Shown here one piece after another: positions 12,701 through 27,500 of a DNA stretch of 64,000 bases. Origin of the DNA: Ariolimax columbianus (taxonomy: Eukaryota > Mollusca > Gastropoda > Stylommatophora > Arionidae); contig JAVGWX010000011.1 of the NCBI GenBank assembly GCA_036924085.1, positions 14,722,818 through 14,786,817 of the forward strand, given 5' to 3'. Position numbers and translations under genes: made by a program. How positions within the stretch are numbered: position 1 is the stretch's first letter; the number at the start of each line of letters is the position of its first letter. The notes beneath the pieces are model-generated. The model was not told where the DNA came from. It saw only the letters and a list, made by a program, of their open reading frames with translations, and did not search any database.

Positions 12701-15700
12701 GGGGTCTTGGTCAGTATATTGTTTCTGGCCCTGACGCGACATCCTGGTCAGAATGTTGTGCCTGACCAGACTAGCGTCTGTTCCCGTTAGGCAATGGATA
12801 GAGGTGACATTTTGAAATTGATCAACTAACCACCTCTTGGATGAAGACACTGCAATTGATGAACCGGTGATGCACAGTTTTGAAATCATACTGGCGTTAA
12901 GCAGCGAGGAGCAACTAAGCAACTGGCACAGGATTGTGTACAACCAGCGAGCTATGAGAACCATCAGTATCTACACTCTTCACCATTTACTGATAGAGAC
13001 TGTACCTATGGGTCTACCTGGAATGCGATGACATTGATTCCTAATACAACAGAATAGGGAATAAAAAATTAATATTATATAAAGATTTTTAAATAATAAA
13101 TTTTTTACAGTCAAATTTGGATGGGTGAAAGTACAGCAGTAAATGAGCTGACAGCGGCCAGCAACTGATAAATGACCAAGGCTCTATTATGCCTTCAAGT
13201 AGCAGCTCTGAAGAATGACTGCAATCATGCAGCCTCGCTAAGAGAAATTTGGTCCCCAAAATACTGTGTTGATATAGGATGTGTTGGGTCGAAACATGCA
13301 GATATCGCAGCCATGTTGCAAACTACACCACGTCACAAACATTTTTTTCAGGACAGATGAAGAAGTTGTTGTTATCCCATAGCCGCCGAGCAAGGCAACT
13401 TTTAGCAGCCCAATTCCATTCTTGTATAGATCCAGGTCTTGTTCAGTTGTTTCACTGCTCCGTACAGTGTGTTGGCAATTGTAGGCAGTGATTGTAAGAA
13501 TCTTTTTCTAATGTTTGCAAGCACCTTGCACTCAATGAGTAGGTGTCTAACTATTTCATCAGGGTGAGAGCAATGACTGAACAAGGGCAGATGCTGGGGA
13601 TTGATGCGCTTCAAGTAGCTATTGACTCTGGCGTTGATCTCTTCTATGAAGTTTATTTATGCCATCATTTCTTTTTGGCTGTGACATTTTGCTAAATACA
13701 CCATGACCTGTTGTTCCCGTCGCCCACCAGTTCATCCAGATTTTCAGAGTATTATTCTTATTCGTTTTACTGTGGGGTTACTGCAGAGTCTATCCAATTG
13801 TTGTTTCAAGGCTCCTGTTTTTGCCAATCTGTCGGCCACCTCGTTCCCTAGTAGCCCACTATGTCCAGGGATCCATTGCAAGGTGACATTTATCCCGTGG
13901 GCAGTGATGATACAGAGTTTATATAATACATGCAGAAATTATGTGTGGACATCAAATCAAAAGTCAGGAGAGTTCATGAGCACTACCGAAGTAAGACAAG
14001 GTGACATTCTATCATCGTACCTTTTCATACTCCTCATGGATGAAGTCATCAAAGCCTGCAAGGAACGGACAAAAAAGTATGAAGTAGGGTACTGGAAGAA
14101 TGACTTTGATGTGTCCTGTTTGGAACTGAAAGAAGAGGCTTTGATCTCTTCTATGTAGTTTATTTATGCCATCATTTCTTTTTGGCTGTGACATTTTGCT
14201 AAATACACCGTGACCTGTTGTTCCTGTCACCCACCTGTTCATCCAGATTTCCCTTGTATGAAGAAGAAGAAGAAGATAATAAAATGAGTTATTTTGTATT
14301 GATATCAATTTGTGTCTCATGTAATTTTTTGATCTGAACTTTCTCACAGGAAAGGCCAAGTTGAGCTTTCAGCCGCTCATTGAGAGAATAGAAAATATCC
14401 TTACTGACACATACACACTGGAAGCTTTTGGAATGGATTACAGCAATGTATTTCTGAAATATGTGCTATGTCTCAGACCCTACTGGCTGAAAATAAGTCC
14501 AGAAAAGTGGAGAAGTGAGTTATATATTAATAAATTGTTTCAAACAAAAATGTGTGCAACCCTACCCTTTAGCGCGCACTGGTCAAGAATGTCTAGACTC
14601 ACGCTCCATACACAAAAACGCAGACACCCCCGACAGCCATTTTTTAAATGCTGAATACGTCATCCATATATACACGATATTTTGTCGGTTAAAGTATCGT
14701 ATGTGAGATTACAAATGGGGGACGGCGTGGCCTAGTGGTTAAGTGGCACAACTCATAACCGGAAGGTGCTGGGTTCGATCCCCATCACAGCACGGCCGTT
14801 ACCCCGAGGAAGTAAACCCTTAGAAAATGCAGGAGGAAGCAGGCCCTTACAAAATATGCATGCTGAAGTCGGATGCACTGCGCTGACAGGCGCAAAATAA
14901 AAACCTCAGTGCAACGCACACCGCTTTGGGGATTAGAGAAATAAGGCGAACACAAAAAAAAAAAAAAAAAAAAAAAAAAAAGATTACAAATGGCTTTTGA
15001 GCAGTTTTAATTTTGCATACGCCGTTTGGAGCAAGCCGACTTTTTGCGAAAGGTGAAGTAGGTTGTTGGAAAAGACCTTTATCGAGTACATCTGTTTATT
15101 TTGTTTGTTTAGATGAAAGAACTACGTTTGAATTGGAAACTAACAGTTGTGTCAATATTGTAAACACAGTATCGATACGTTGTTATGGTTTTTTTATCGG
15201 TCGAGTCCAAATTTTTCCAAGATTTTCATAAATTTTCAACTTCATCTTTTTGTAACTCAGAAACTAACAAAAACAACAACACCCACAAGTTCTTTATTCA
15301 ATTGTGTCTCTACACACAAGAAAATCATATTTATTGACAAACAAACAGAAAAGTTACAAATTTGGAAAGTTGACTACCATAGCGAGATGCACATTTTTCG
15401 TAAAAGAAGATTTAGCGTGCTAAAGATTAATTAGAAAACTGGAGTCAGAAAGTGGAATAAATAATAGTAATACTATAACCTGCCAGGCACATCGTAAGAG
15501 ATGACTAAGGAGGGTTGTGCATGGTACTGCCTACCCCATTCTGTAGAAACTTTAAACCAGAAGAGCTTCAATATTTGTGGGTAAGTCAGTAAGTAGGTCA
15601 CAAACTGATATAGTGTAGCTGAAAAAATTTAGTTGAGAGTTTATAAAGGTGTCATTAGGTGACAACAACATCTAGCTTTGTGATTACTGTAGAAAGATAT

Positions 15701-18459
15701 CGCTAGTTGTCACATGCACAGCTCAATTACAAAATGGCATCTGTGCTCACAGAATGTACATTCAATTCAAAGAACAACGTACTGTTGTGTTTATTTTTTG
15801 GGCAAGATAATTTTCTGCAAAAGATGTTCATAATAAAATGTTTCCTGTTTATGGTGAGAAGTGATTGTCGCGTAAAGCGGTGCATAACTGAATTGATCAA
15901 TTTTTCTCATAATAATAATGTTCGCTTAAGTGGCAGATGCCCGTTGCGTTGGTTAGTCACATCCGTGACCCACTGCTGCGGGATGGATCCAGGCCTCGTC
16001 CAGAACGGAGGTGGAGGTTGATATCTGCAGGAACCACACTGTGCCTCCAGCCGGTCCGGTGAAGACTTTTGACGCCGGTGAACGACTTGTGTAGTATCTT
16101 GTGGGCAGGAGTTACCTGGTCCAGCCGTACAATATGACTGAACAAAGAAACTTGGCGCCAGTCAAGTTTTTATGAGATTGGGAGGAGGTCTGTTTTAGCA
16201 GAGATCTCCACGTTGCGGAGGTAGTCATGCAATCAGATGCCAAGGATACGCCGCTGGTTGCGCATGTGGAAGGTCTCCAGTCTCGACATGTCATGTTTCG
16301 GCAATGTCCAGGTTTCTGTGCCATAAAGCAGGGCTGGTAGATGCACATTTTTGAATCAAGGGAGATCTTTCGGTTACACCACTCAAGGGCGCTAAAAAGT
16401 TTCTGATGATGTCTGACATAGTCGTCATGTTCAGATTGCAACAGAAGTATCTATGCTCTGGATGGGGTAGATAACTCAAACAAACAACAGACTGTAGCAA
16501 CCGTAATAGGATATCTGCATGATCACACCTTGACTAAAGACGTTTCGCGAATGACAAAGAAATTGAACATTGAGTGCAAATGTGGCTGATACAGCATACC
16601 AAAGACATCTATGCTCCAGGATTTGATTGACTGATAGGTTGATTGGATAAGTATGTCATTGTTGGTGGAAATTATGTTGAGAAATATATCATCATCATGT
16701 AGCATGTCATTTGTAGAACGTTGCTCTTATCACAGCCCGTCGATATGAATCTTGGTCTGCAGTCAATCTTCCCACCTGCTCCATGTTCATGTTTAGATTA
16801 TCCTTGATATCTTGTATCCAACTTCACCTTCGTCGACCCTTACGTCGCCTTCCAAATACCAAGCCGTCCATGACCGTTCTTTCCATTCCGTCATGACGTT
16901 TGACATGGTCGAAAAATTGAATTTCCGAAACATAACATTGTTTATGAGCCATTTTTCTTCAACATTCAGGTCTTCTAGGATGGTTTTCTTTGTCACTTTT
17001 TTTATTCAAGGAATTTTTAGGACGCTTCTGTAAAATTTTGTTTTGAACGCTCCAATTTTCTTTCTTGCTGCCTGTGTCATAGTCCATGTCTTGCTAGCAA
17101 TCTGGAGTTGCAGTACTGTTTTAACAGTGGACATTATCTTAGTTTTCTTACTGTTCAGGAAAAGGTTCCGAGCTTCACTGTGCTTCTGAACGGACATGAG
17201 CAGTCTTTCCAGGCCCTTGGCGCTGTTTGACAGCATGACTGTGTCATCTGCATAGCTTATCTCCTTCCCTCCTATTGTGAATGGATCAAAATTCTTGTAG
17301 CTGTCGTCTGTTTTTGCCTTTCGCATGACGTTTTCTGCGTAGATGTTAAATAAATAAGATGAAAGTATGCAACCTTGTCAGATTCCCTTGTGAATCTCAA
17401 ACCAATCTGTTGTGCCTTTTTTGGTTCTAAAGGCAGCTTGTTGTCCACAGTAAAGTGTTTCTATTAGATGTATCAGGTGTGTTGCAAAACCCATGTCCTT
17501 CATTATTTTCCACAGTTGCTGATGTTGTACACAGTCGAAAGCCTTGGTGTAATCTATGAAGCACGTATAGAAGTTTACATTGTACTCGCTGCACTTCGAA
17601 GATGTGTCTCATACTGAAGATGTGATCTCGCGTGCCTCTGCTTTGTCTGCATTTCGTGTATTTCATATGCTTGCTTTTGTTTAAAAAAAATTTTTTTTTA
17701 AATTTGGGACAATAATAAATGGTTTTCAAGCCTGTATCTCATTTAGTTTTCTTTTAATAGCCATTCTATGACCTATTCACTGATGCGCTCATATATAGCC
17801 AAGTCCTTGCTTAACCTACTTATTTAATCATGTTTTCACCACCAGGGAGTCGCGTAGTGGTTAGCAAGCTGGCTTCTCATCTGAGTGGTCCTGGGTTCAT
17901 TCCCCAGTTGAGGCGATAACGTTTTTTCAAACCGCAACAGCTCCCGGGTCGACCCAACCTTAAATTGGTGCCGGTTCAGTCTGGGAAGTAAAAGCGGCGT
18001 GGGAGAGGAGATGGCTACCGCCCTCATATACCCAAGCCTTTGAAATGGGAGATTGCTAACATCTCACACCCCTACGGCAGTAATGCTATGGGTTACTTTA
18101 CTTTCATCACCGACCAAGCTGTCGCTTCTTCTCTCAGTAAATACCATTGTAATTAGTTTAGTCTGTTTATAGAAATTCTTTGGAGTGCATCTCTTATATT
18201 TGTCGGCCATTGTGTCAGTGCATCATATATAATCAGTTATTTAGCTTATCCAGTTGGTTATTTATGTTTCCTCACAGTCAAAATACATTTGAACTCTAAA
18301 CAAAGTCAATTTTTTTTGCTGCTGTCTGTTAATTGGTGGTGTTCTTATCCTTGACCTGTCAGATATGCTGGGTCCTTATACATATATAAATAATAGATAG
18401 AGAATAGAAATATTGTTATACAAAAATATTAAATGAAGCATTAAATGAACACAGATAGT

Positions 18460-18513
<54 letters not shown>

Positions 18514-21500
18514 ACAACTATCTGTGTTCATTTAATGCTTCATGTAAAATTTTTGTTTAACAATGTTAACATTCTTTGATATGTTTGAACTTTTTTTAAA
18601 CAATTTTAATATTTTAACTGATAACCTTTTCCTGTTTTCATTTTTACAGAACTCACAAACCTGTTCTGTAAGTTGTTTGATGAAGATAAGATTGATAGGG
18701 GAATCCTGGCACAAATTATTCAAGATCTGATACGTGGCAGCTGCTTGCAAGGAGAGCCTTATCCTCGCAAGGCCTTCAGTTTTTTCACAAAAGTTTTTGA
18801 AAACATCAGGTATCTTTTTTTTATGTAAGACAAAGATAGGATTTGTTTTTGATTTTCCATTGGGACAGATATGTTTAGGATCTAGGCGGAATGTTAAAAG
18901 TTACGGGGCCAGGCATAGTTCTGGATGCAAAATTCAATGTAGGGTTGTGTAACATGTTAGAGTTGTTCTTGAAAATATGAAAAATGTGCAAGTTTATGTT
19001 GATTTTCTTAAGTAATACCTATTTCTGCTAATTCTTATTTGTGTTATCCCTTAGCTACTTTATGATATGATGCATGCAGTCTGAATTGGTGCTCCTTAAA
19101 CTCAATATTATAAGCATATAACCGATTATGCTTTAGGGAGAGCCATTAGAAGAAGTGGATAGCTTTACCTATTTGGGCAGAATAATTGACAAATCAGGAG
19201 TTGCAGATATAAGGATCAGAATTGGAAAGGCAAATGGGGCTTTACTGACACTAAACAACATATGGAGATCCAGATAAATCAAGATTCACAACAAAGTTAA
19301 AATATTCAAAGCCAGTGTCAAGTCAGTGCTGCTGTATGGAGTAAAGAATGACCAAGGTCATACATCAAAGACTCCAGTCCTTTGTTTACTGATGCCCACG
19401 AAGGATAATGTTCATTAAGTGGCAGGACATGGTGAGGAATGAAGACTAATGGGAAAGGAGCCAACAACAGCTCCTGGAACAACAAATTAAGTGAAGAAAA
19501 TGGGGCTAGATAGGACATACACTAAGGAAGGCACCGTCCAACATAGTCAGACAGGCTCCTACATGGAATCCTCAAGGGAAGAGAGAGAGAGAGCTAGACC
19601 CAAAAATACATGGAGAAGAGAAGGTGAGAAGAAGCTAAGATTAAATGATTACACCTGGAAAGCAACAGAAAAATCAGTCGAGGACTGTACACTGGCGGGA
19701 TGTTATCAGTGGCCTATGCATCAAGAGGGATGATGGACTGATTGATTGATTGAGTCTGACTTGGCGAAAGGAGAGAAATTATCTGGGAAAACATGAGGGG
19801 GGATATACATTACAGAGGAAATTGTGTGAGAAAATATGACACTAATCTTCCAATGTTAGGCCCCGCTGAAATATTTCTACGCACCATGGCGACCTGGCGC
19901 CTGGGATTTGTCATGGCCTGCTATAGCAGCAGAGTTGTAATGTTCATACATTTATATTATCAAATCACAACCTTTCAGCTCCCAATGGAACACGGGTCTG
20001 CAACAGATACACACCAAGACTTCCTGTCCTTTCCATCCATTCTAACTCTGTCCACGTCTTTGATATTTTCTCTATGTTTTAGTTGCTACTATGATGAGCT
20101 GAATACAGCTGGGGAAAGATGCCAGACTCACTCACACGCTGAGTGTTGTCCATACGACCTCTTGTGGTTATTGAAAAGGCACGACAAACTGCGTTAGATG
20201 TCATGCCACCTTTCTACTCTGCGGGTTACATGTTTACGGAAAGGCTTCGGTGGTAACCCTGAGACAAAATCTGCATCCTATGCTATCTCCAGTCGTCTCG
20301 ATGAATGTCTTGCCAATGGCAAAAGGTAGCTTAGGCTCTGTGAGTGAGGTTGACCAAAGGCGCAGTTTCTTCCTCACTTTAATTCAAATCACCGCACGTC
20401 ACCCATTTCAGGGACACAGCAAGAGATACGACTGTCCACACGGCTGAACAAAGAGAGTGGTCTTCATCACTTGTGATGGACAAACTATCAACACAGCAAG
20501 AGATACGACTGTCCACACGACTGAACAAAGAGAGTGGTCTTCATCACTTGTGATGGACAAACTATCAACACAGCAAGAGATACGACTGTCCACACGACTG
20601 AACAAAGAGAGTGGTCTTCATCACTTGTGATGGACAAACTATCAACACAGCAAGAGATATGACTGTCCACACGACTGAACAAAGAGAGTGGTCGTCATCA
20701 CTTGTGATGGACAAACTATCAACACAGCAAGAGATACGACTGTCCACACGACTGAACAAAGAGAGTGGTCGTCATCACTTGTGACGGACAACTACTATGT
20801 TTGTCTCCTTGCATGTTTTATTCTGCTTCTACTTCTCTTGACTTGGTGATTCCAGATGTCTTTCTTGTAATGATGACAGCAGGTTTCCTTAATAAATATG
20901 TCTCCAATGCTGTCCCTTTTCCTCATGCCATGATTCATTTATATCCATCCGGTTCTTTACAGCAGTTCCAAGTTAGGGATCTTTGAAACTTTACAGGAGA
21001 ACCAAGCACTCAGATGCTCACAAAGTTATGCTAGCCAAGAGAGAAAAAAAACTGGTGCCACAGAATAGTATAATTGAGCACATCAACGTTTGAAAATACC
21101 AGCCTGGAATCCATGGCTATGACACAAGAATAAACGATTGAAACATGTGAAATTTGATGTGATGAACAAGTGAAAGCTCAGTCACCAGTAAATAATCACA
21201 TTTTTGCGACACCAGTTACAGGACAAGTATATTATAATTACTCTGAAGACATTTACACCAAACAAGAGAAGGGAAAGGGAAGTACGAGGTCTGATCAATA
21301 AGTAAACGAACACATAATTATTTGAAACAAACCAATAACTGCCCTGAGGTGGGCTAGCATGGTGTGTGACCATGAAATTTTTTGTGCATGCAGGAATTTT
21401 TGTTAGACTGCACTTCTACAGTAGCTGCCTGCCTGCTTGATAGTCGGAATGGTACACTGCACTCGTCACATTTGTGTTTTGAGCAAAAATAACCAAATGT

Positions 21501-24500
21501 GTTAAGCAAAAAATGTATCTTGTTGTGGCAGATTGCAGTAGCTTTCCTCACATCTCGAGCATGCTGATGAAGGTGGACCATGGTTGTGCTATGCTTGGCT
21601 TCAACTGTGTGTCTCTCACTACTACGGGGATCATATTAATCCTTTACCTTGTTAGCCATGCTGCCATGAAAACAGCTCGTTTCCAGGGAAGACTGCTGGG
21701 AAGTCAAGGTGAGGGTCTTGGCCAGTATATTTTGCCTGACCAGACGTTAGTCTTCCTCCTCTTTCTCTCCCCCCCACCAATGTATCTTCAATTATGTCAA
21801 AAACTCTGTGTTACGCAATCGGAGACTATTGAGAAGATAAATATGGCTTTTAGTAATGGGCCTACGGTTACGACACTGAGACAAAAGCGCAGCCTTCTCG
21901 ATGAAAATCGTCCAGTCTCCACCAGCCAAAGAAGATATGGCAGTCATGAACAGATGTGATGGTTATTTTCACATTTTTGTTTCGACCATCACGATTACAC
22001 TTTTCTGGGACAAACAAAGGGGTGGTACCTAACTGTTATACATCACCTTTGAGGTGTAGTTAGATGTAAGAGACCACAACTCTGGGGGAGTGGCAACTGG
22101 CATATCCATTACGACAATGCTCTGACCCACGCATTGCATCCTCATCCAAGATTTTTTGCTGAAATATGGCACTGGACAGGTTTGGCACTCTCCCTACTCC
22201 TGAGGCAAAACTCCCTGCGATTTTTGGCACTTTCCAAGACTGAAGGTGCCATTCAAAGGGACAATATTTCAAAACATAGATCAAATCAAGGTGAATGCTT
22301 TAAATGTCTGATGAAGATTTAAAAAAAAATGACTTCTTGAAATACTGGATCCGTAACACCACAACAAATATTCTCATGAATATACAATTTGAAATAAAAT
22401 AATGTTTCAAATATCCATTTCAGGGAACTGAAAGATTTGTCAGTGACTGAGAACATCTTGACTTCTCTGAATATCTTCTGTAAAGCAGATGCCCCAAATA
22501 GCCGTGTCCAACTTTGTTGTTTCGGTGAAAGTCAGATGAGTGTATTTATCTCCTTGTGGGGCAGATGTACAGACAAAACAAAAGTGAGTGATTGCAATAT
22601 TGTTTTGTTTTGTTTCTTAACCTTTACCACGCGAGCGTCCAGATGCCATAAACAGACTTGGCCTACAAATTCAAAATTTAAAAAAAAATTATTTTTTGCA
22701 CGGAGACTCTACCCATAGCCATTTTGTTAATGTTGAATACGCCACGTCCATCTACACACGTTTTTTTGCTGATAAGAATATAGTATGTTAGATTACAAAT
22801 GGATTTTGAACGATTTTTGTTCTTATTATGCCGATTGGTGCAAGCCGACCTTTTGCGAAAGGTGAAGTAGTTTGTTGGGAAAGATCTTTATAGAGTAGAT
22901 CTGTTTATTTTGTTTACTTAGATGAAATAAGTACGTTTAAATTGGAAACTAACAGTTGTGTCGATATTGTAAACACAGTATCGATACATTGTTGTAGTTT
23001 CCATGGATTTTTATTGGAGTGACTAGGCCTAGCGGTTGAGTCCAATTTCTTTTTTGGGCTTTCAAAAAATTGTCACCTTCATCTTTTTGTATCTCAGAAA
23101 CTAACAAACACACAACAAAAACAATAACACCCACAAGTTCTTTATTCAATTGTGTCTCTACACATAAGAAGATCATATTTATTGACAAACAAACAGAAAA
23201 GTTAAAAAAGCTTCAAAAGTCATCAACCATAGCAAAATATAAAGTTGCGCAAAAATTTCGCAAAAATAATGTAGCGTGCTAAAGGTTAAACTTTACGACA
23301 CTGCATTAACAAATTATGCAATTTCCTCTGCAGCTGCATTATTTATCAGGTCACATTTTTCTAGGCTTATTGACTTTGAGAATCTGTAACTTTTTTATTT
23401 GACGATCTATTGATATGATTTGTTTCTTTTTTTAAATAGAGAAATAAATGAATAAAGAATGTGTTGGTGTTACTGTTTTTGTTGTGTATGTGTTTCTGAG
23501 ATACAAGTAGATGAAGGTGATAGTGTTGAACAACAGCACAAATGTATAGATTCGCCCACTTTCGGCGTCCATTGGTTGAAAAAAATAAATAAATTCCCGG
23601 AAATTGACTATCAATGTTTACCGTAATGGCCATATCTGTCTCTTTCGAGTAAATGTAGTTATTGTATCGACATAAAGAAACTAAATAGAATTACCTACAG
23701 AAAAATCAGAAACTTAACTTTCACAATCTTATTAATGGGTGAATCTTCAAATCCAACAACAAACATGAAATCGTTTCCAAATGTCTAACTAACACAAATG
23801 TCAAAATCGCCATTGTTTGTATTTATCTGTACAGGATGGAAATCAACTCTACAATTAAATGAGCAGTTTTGTTCAGACTATTTCTACGTAGCTATTTGAT
23901 TAGATCAGCCATCACTATGCAACAACATTGTAAGTTGATTTGGACAGACCTAGTGACGTAAATGTTAAAATTGTTCCTCCTTTATTTTATATGTAGCTCA
24001 TTTAGGATTTGCAGTGTCAAGAGAGGTTAATGTGCTTGTCTCTCTTTACAAAGGGTCTGCGTTTGATCCTTTATCATAACATGCTCCAGTTTAAATCAAT
24101 CAATCAAAATCTTTTCATCACCCTGTGGAGCATATGTCTTCAACAAAAATGTGCCAAATCATAAAATGTTGACCTGTTTATATCTGTTGAAGTCAACCCA
24201 ATGTCCAAACCTCTTTAGTTAACATGCCTGGCAGGTTACAGCATTACTTTTCTTGGTTTTTCATCAGGACCCTGATGGCACTCCAGTAGTTTACCCGGCT
24301 GTAAATATAGGCCTGACTTATTAACTAGGTGAACTAGGTACTCCACCTAACAAAAAGCCGAGACTTAGTACAATGAAATCTCTAATACTTCATCCCTGGC
24401 AGCAATGGTTGATATGGAGCTACCTTTACCTTCAGAACACAGGCTCCCAACCTTTTTCGAGTCGCGACACCATTTTATATAAGCAAAGTGACCGGAGACC

Positions 24501-27500
24501 CCGATATATTTAAAAAGGGCTTTTTAATAAAGTAAAAGAAAACACAGCGAAAATAGATTTTTCAGTACAATGTCATTCAATATAGTTTGAACTTACATAT
24601 TTCTGAATTACGCAGTTGAATCATCTGATTGATGGCAGAATCATAGGATTTATTATATTTTGCGGAATCAGCTAACGTAAACAAATCTCTGTGCTGGACG
24701 AGATGATAGGATTTTTTGTTGCGAAAAAACTGCGTATTGATGTATCCACTGGGAACACAAAATATAAAACTGCTCATAATTTTATCGGTTATATTACATT
24801 CGATATTTAAAAATATTAATGACATCAATATTTTTGTTGATTTACTGTTTCAGTCGACGACCCCACAGTAAACACTTTGCGACCCTCAATGGAGAACCGT
24901 GCTTTAGAAGCATTGGTCTTTTATAAACCCAAACCAAAAAATGATTGCTATTACAGTACTGCTAGCAGAAAAACCATAAATTGACAACTGTTACAATACT
25001 GTTATAATAAGACTAAGAAATGGCCATTATTACAGTACTGCTAGCAGAAAAACCATAAATTGACAACTGTTACAATACTGTTATAATAAGACTAAGAAAT
25101 GGCCATTATTACAGTACTGCTAGGAGAAAAACAATAAAATGACAACTATTACAATACTGTTATAAGAAAACTAAGAAATGACTACTATTACAGTACTGCT
25201 AGCAGAAAAACCATAAATTGACAACTGTTACAATACTGTTATAATAAGACTAAGAAATGGCCATTATTACAGTACTGCTAGGAGAAAAACAATAAAATGA
25301 CAACTATTACAATACTGTTATAAGAAAACTAAGAAATGACTACTATTACAGTACAGCTAGCAGAAAAATCATAAAATGACAACTATAACAGCACTGTTAT
25401 AAAAAAACAAAAAAATTATTATTTCTACAGTACAGCTAGCAGAGAACCCAAGGAATGACTACTATTAAAGTACTGCTATCAGAAAACCATGAAATGACTA
25501 CTATTACAGTACAGATATAAGAAAACCAAGAACCGTCAACTCTCTATGACATTCCTTTCTTGGTCAGTGTAAAGAATTATGACCAGCCCCCCTGTATATG
25601 TCATGTTTTAAAAATATATTTTTATATGTGTGTCTCTTGATATTTATTTGTTTTTATTTTTGGTTTTTGTCCTTGATGACAACCTTGTTTTCATAACATG
25701 TGTTTTACAACACAGAACGGAGGGGCAGAGATATTCCTGAGCCTACCAAATGGTAGAAAAGTAACACGGTCAGTGGCAACTGGAAAATACTCAAGCAATT
25801 TCAGAGCAGAGGCACTGAGGGCTGCAGTAGAAGAAATGGTGACAAGCAAGAGAAATGAAAGCCATATAGTCCTGCTTACAGATGCCCTGGCCGTAGTCAC
25901 AGCACTAAAAGGCCAGAAAAATACTGAACTTAATGATTTAAGTGCAGTACTCTGTCAACTATGCCAGCAGTCCGCACCAAAAAGAGTAGTGGTACAGTGG
26001 GTTCCATCCCACTGTAACATCCAAGGCAACGAGGAGGCAACAGACTGGCAAAAGAAGGTGCAAGACTACCACAACCAGATACTAGTGTGACATATGAAGA
26101 GTCAAAAAGGCTTATTAGAGCTAGATACATGACCAAAGGGGAAACAGAGCATACTGGCTACACAAAAAACGATGCCTATTACCAGTTGAACAGAAGAGAG
26201 CAGGCCGTGGTCTTCAGACTTCGCACTGGCCACAATAGACTGAGGTACCACCTATTCAATAAATTGAAGATAGGTGGCACTGACGAATGCATGTGCGGTA
26301 CTGGGAAAATGACTGCTGAACATCTGCTGCAAAACTGCCTGACAGAGAAAGCAAATGTGGCCATCACCAGTGGCAACACTAGACAAGCTCTATGGCAGTG
26401 TCGACAGCCTCAGGATGACCGCTGCTTTTTTCGAAAAAATTAAGGTTGACTTCTGACAGTGTACGATGAAGAAGAAGAAGAAGATAACATGTGTTTTGAT
26501 TTGTTTTTGTCATTGAACTGCCATTTTTCCATTACTCGTATATGTTTTTATCAAATTATGGCATAAGAAAGAGTTGCAGTTTTGATTTACTTTTATATAT
26601 TGTAAGGAGCGATTGCTTTTTAAGTTTTGGTTTATCAGGGCAATGTATAGTGCAAAATGGATAAAAGACCACCCTAGCCACATAGAAAGCGATGCCTACC
26701 ACTAACTCTCCAGGCGAGACCAAGTGATCATTCTCCGGCTATGCACAGGACACAGCACACTGAGATGTCATCTGTACAATAAGTTCAAGATTGGGACTAT
26801 GGACCTTTGTGCCTCCGGCAGAGTCCCCATGATGGCAGAATACATTTGCAGTCCTGTCCACTGTATACGGACAAAAGAAGTAGCATTTGGCAACAGCCAG
26901 TGTCCATCCACTTGAAGCTGTACAGAAGTGCATGGAGGCTCAAGTTGATTGCTGCCTTTATTAGAGTCATTGAAGTCGAGGTCTGAAGACGAAAGAGAAA
27001 GAAGAAGTTTTTGTCTATAACGTAGCAGTCAGTGTCCAACATGCCTGAATGTATCTTCCAGGACATCAACAAATTATCTGAACCTTGCATGGTCTAGGGC
27101 CAAACATTGTGTGCTGTAACCCACCTCCCACCCCTCTTTCCCCAAGCTAAGGTTTGGGATTGTCATTTTGGCTTCTATATTTCTTTGCCAACTTGGTTAA
27201 GGAGTGAAATGGAAGATAGGAGCAGAGGATTGACATTATTGTAAGACATGATCATCTATGCCAGTCTGCATGGCACGTGATGAAATATATATGAATTAAT
27301 TTTTTTAAAATATTTCGTTCTTTTTTCCCAGGACGAACTTGTGGAATTTCTTCACCTTCTAGTCCGAGCTCACCATCCAGAAGGAGTTTCAGATCCCACA
27401 GATGGAGCATATGCAAATGACTGGGAGCTGTGGAAGGTTTGTATCAAAGCTTGTCATACCCTCTCGGACAGAGGTTAGCAGCATACGGATTTAGTCCGTC

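Noticed and set aside
14719..14800. tRNA gene
   Set aside because: The A and B box-like sequences at 14719, 17844, 29676, 46321 and 46912 belong to repeated SINEs with long tails and target duplications, not to free tRNA genes with a closed cloverleaf.
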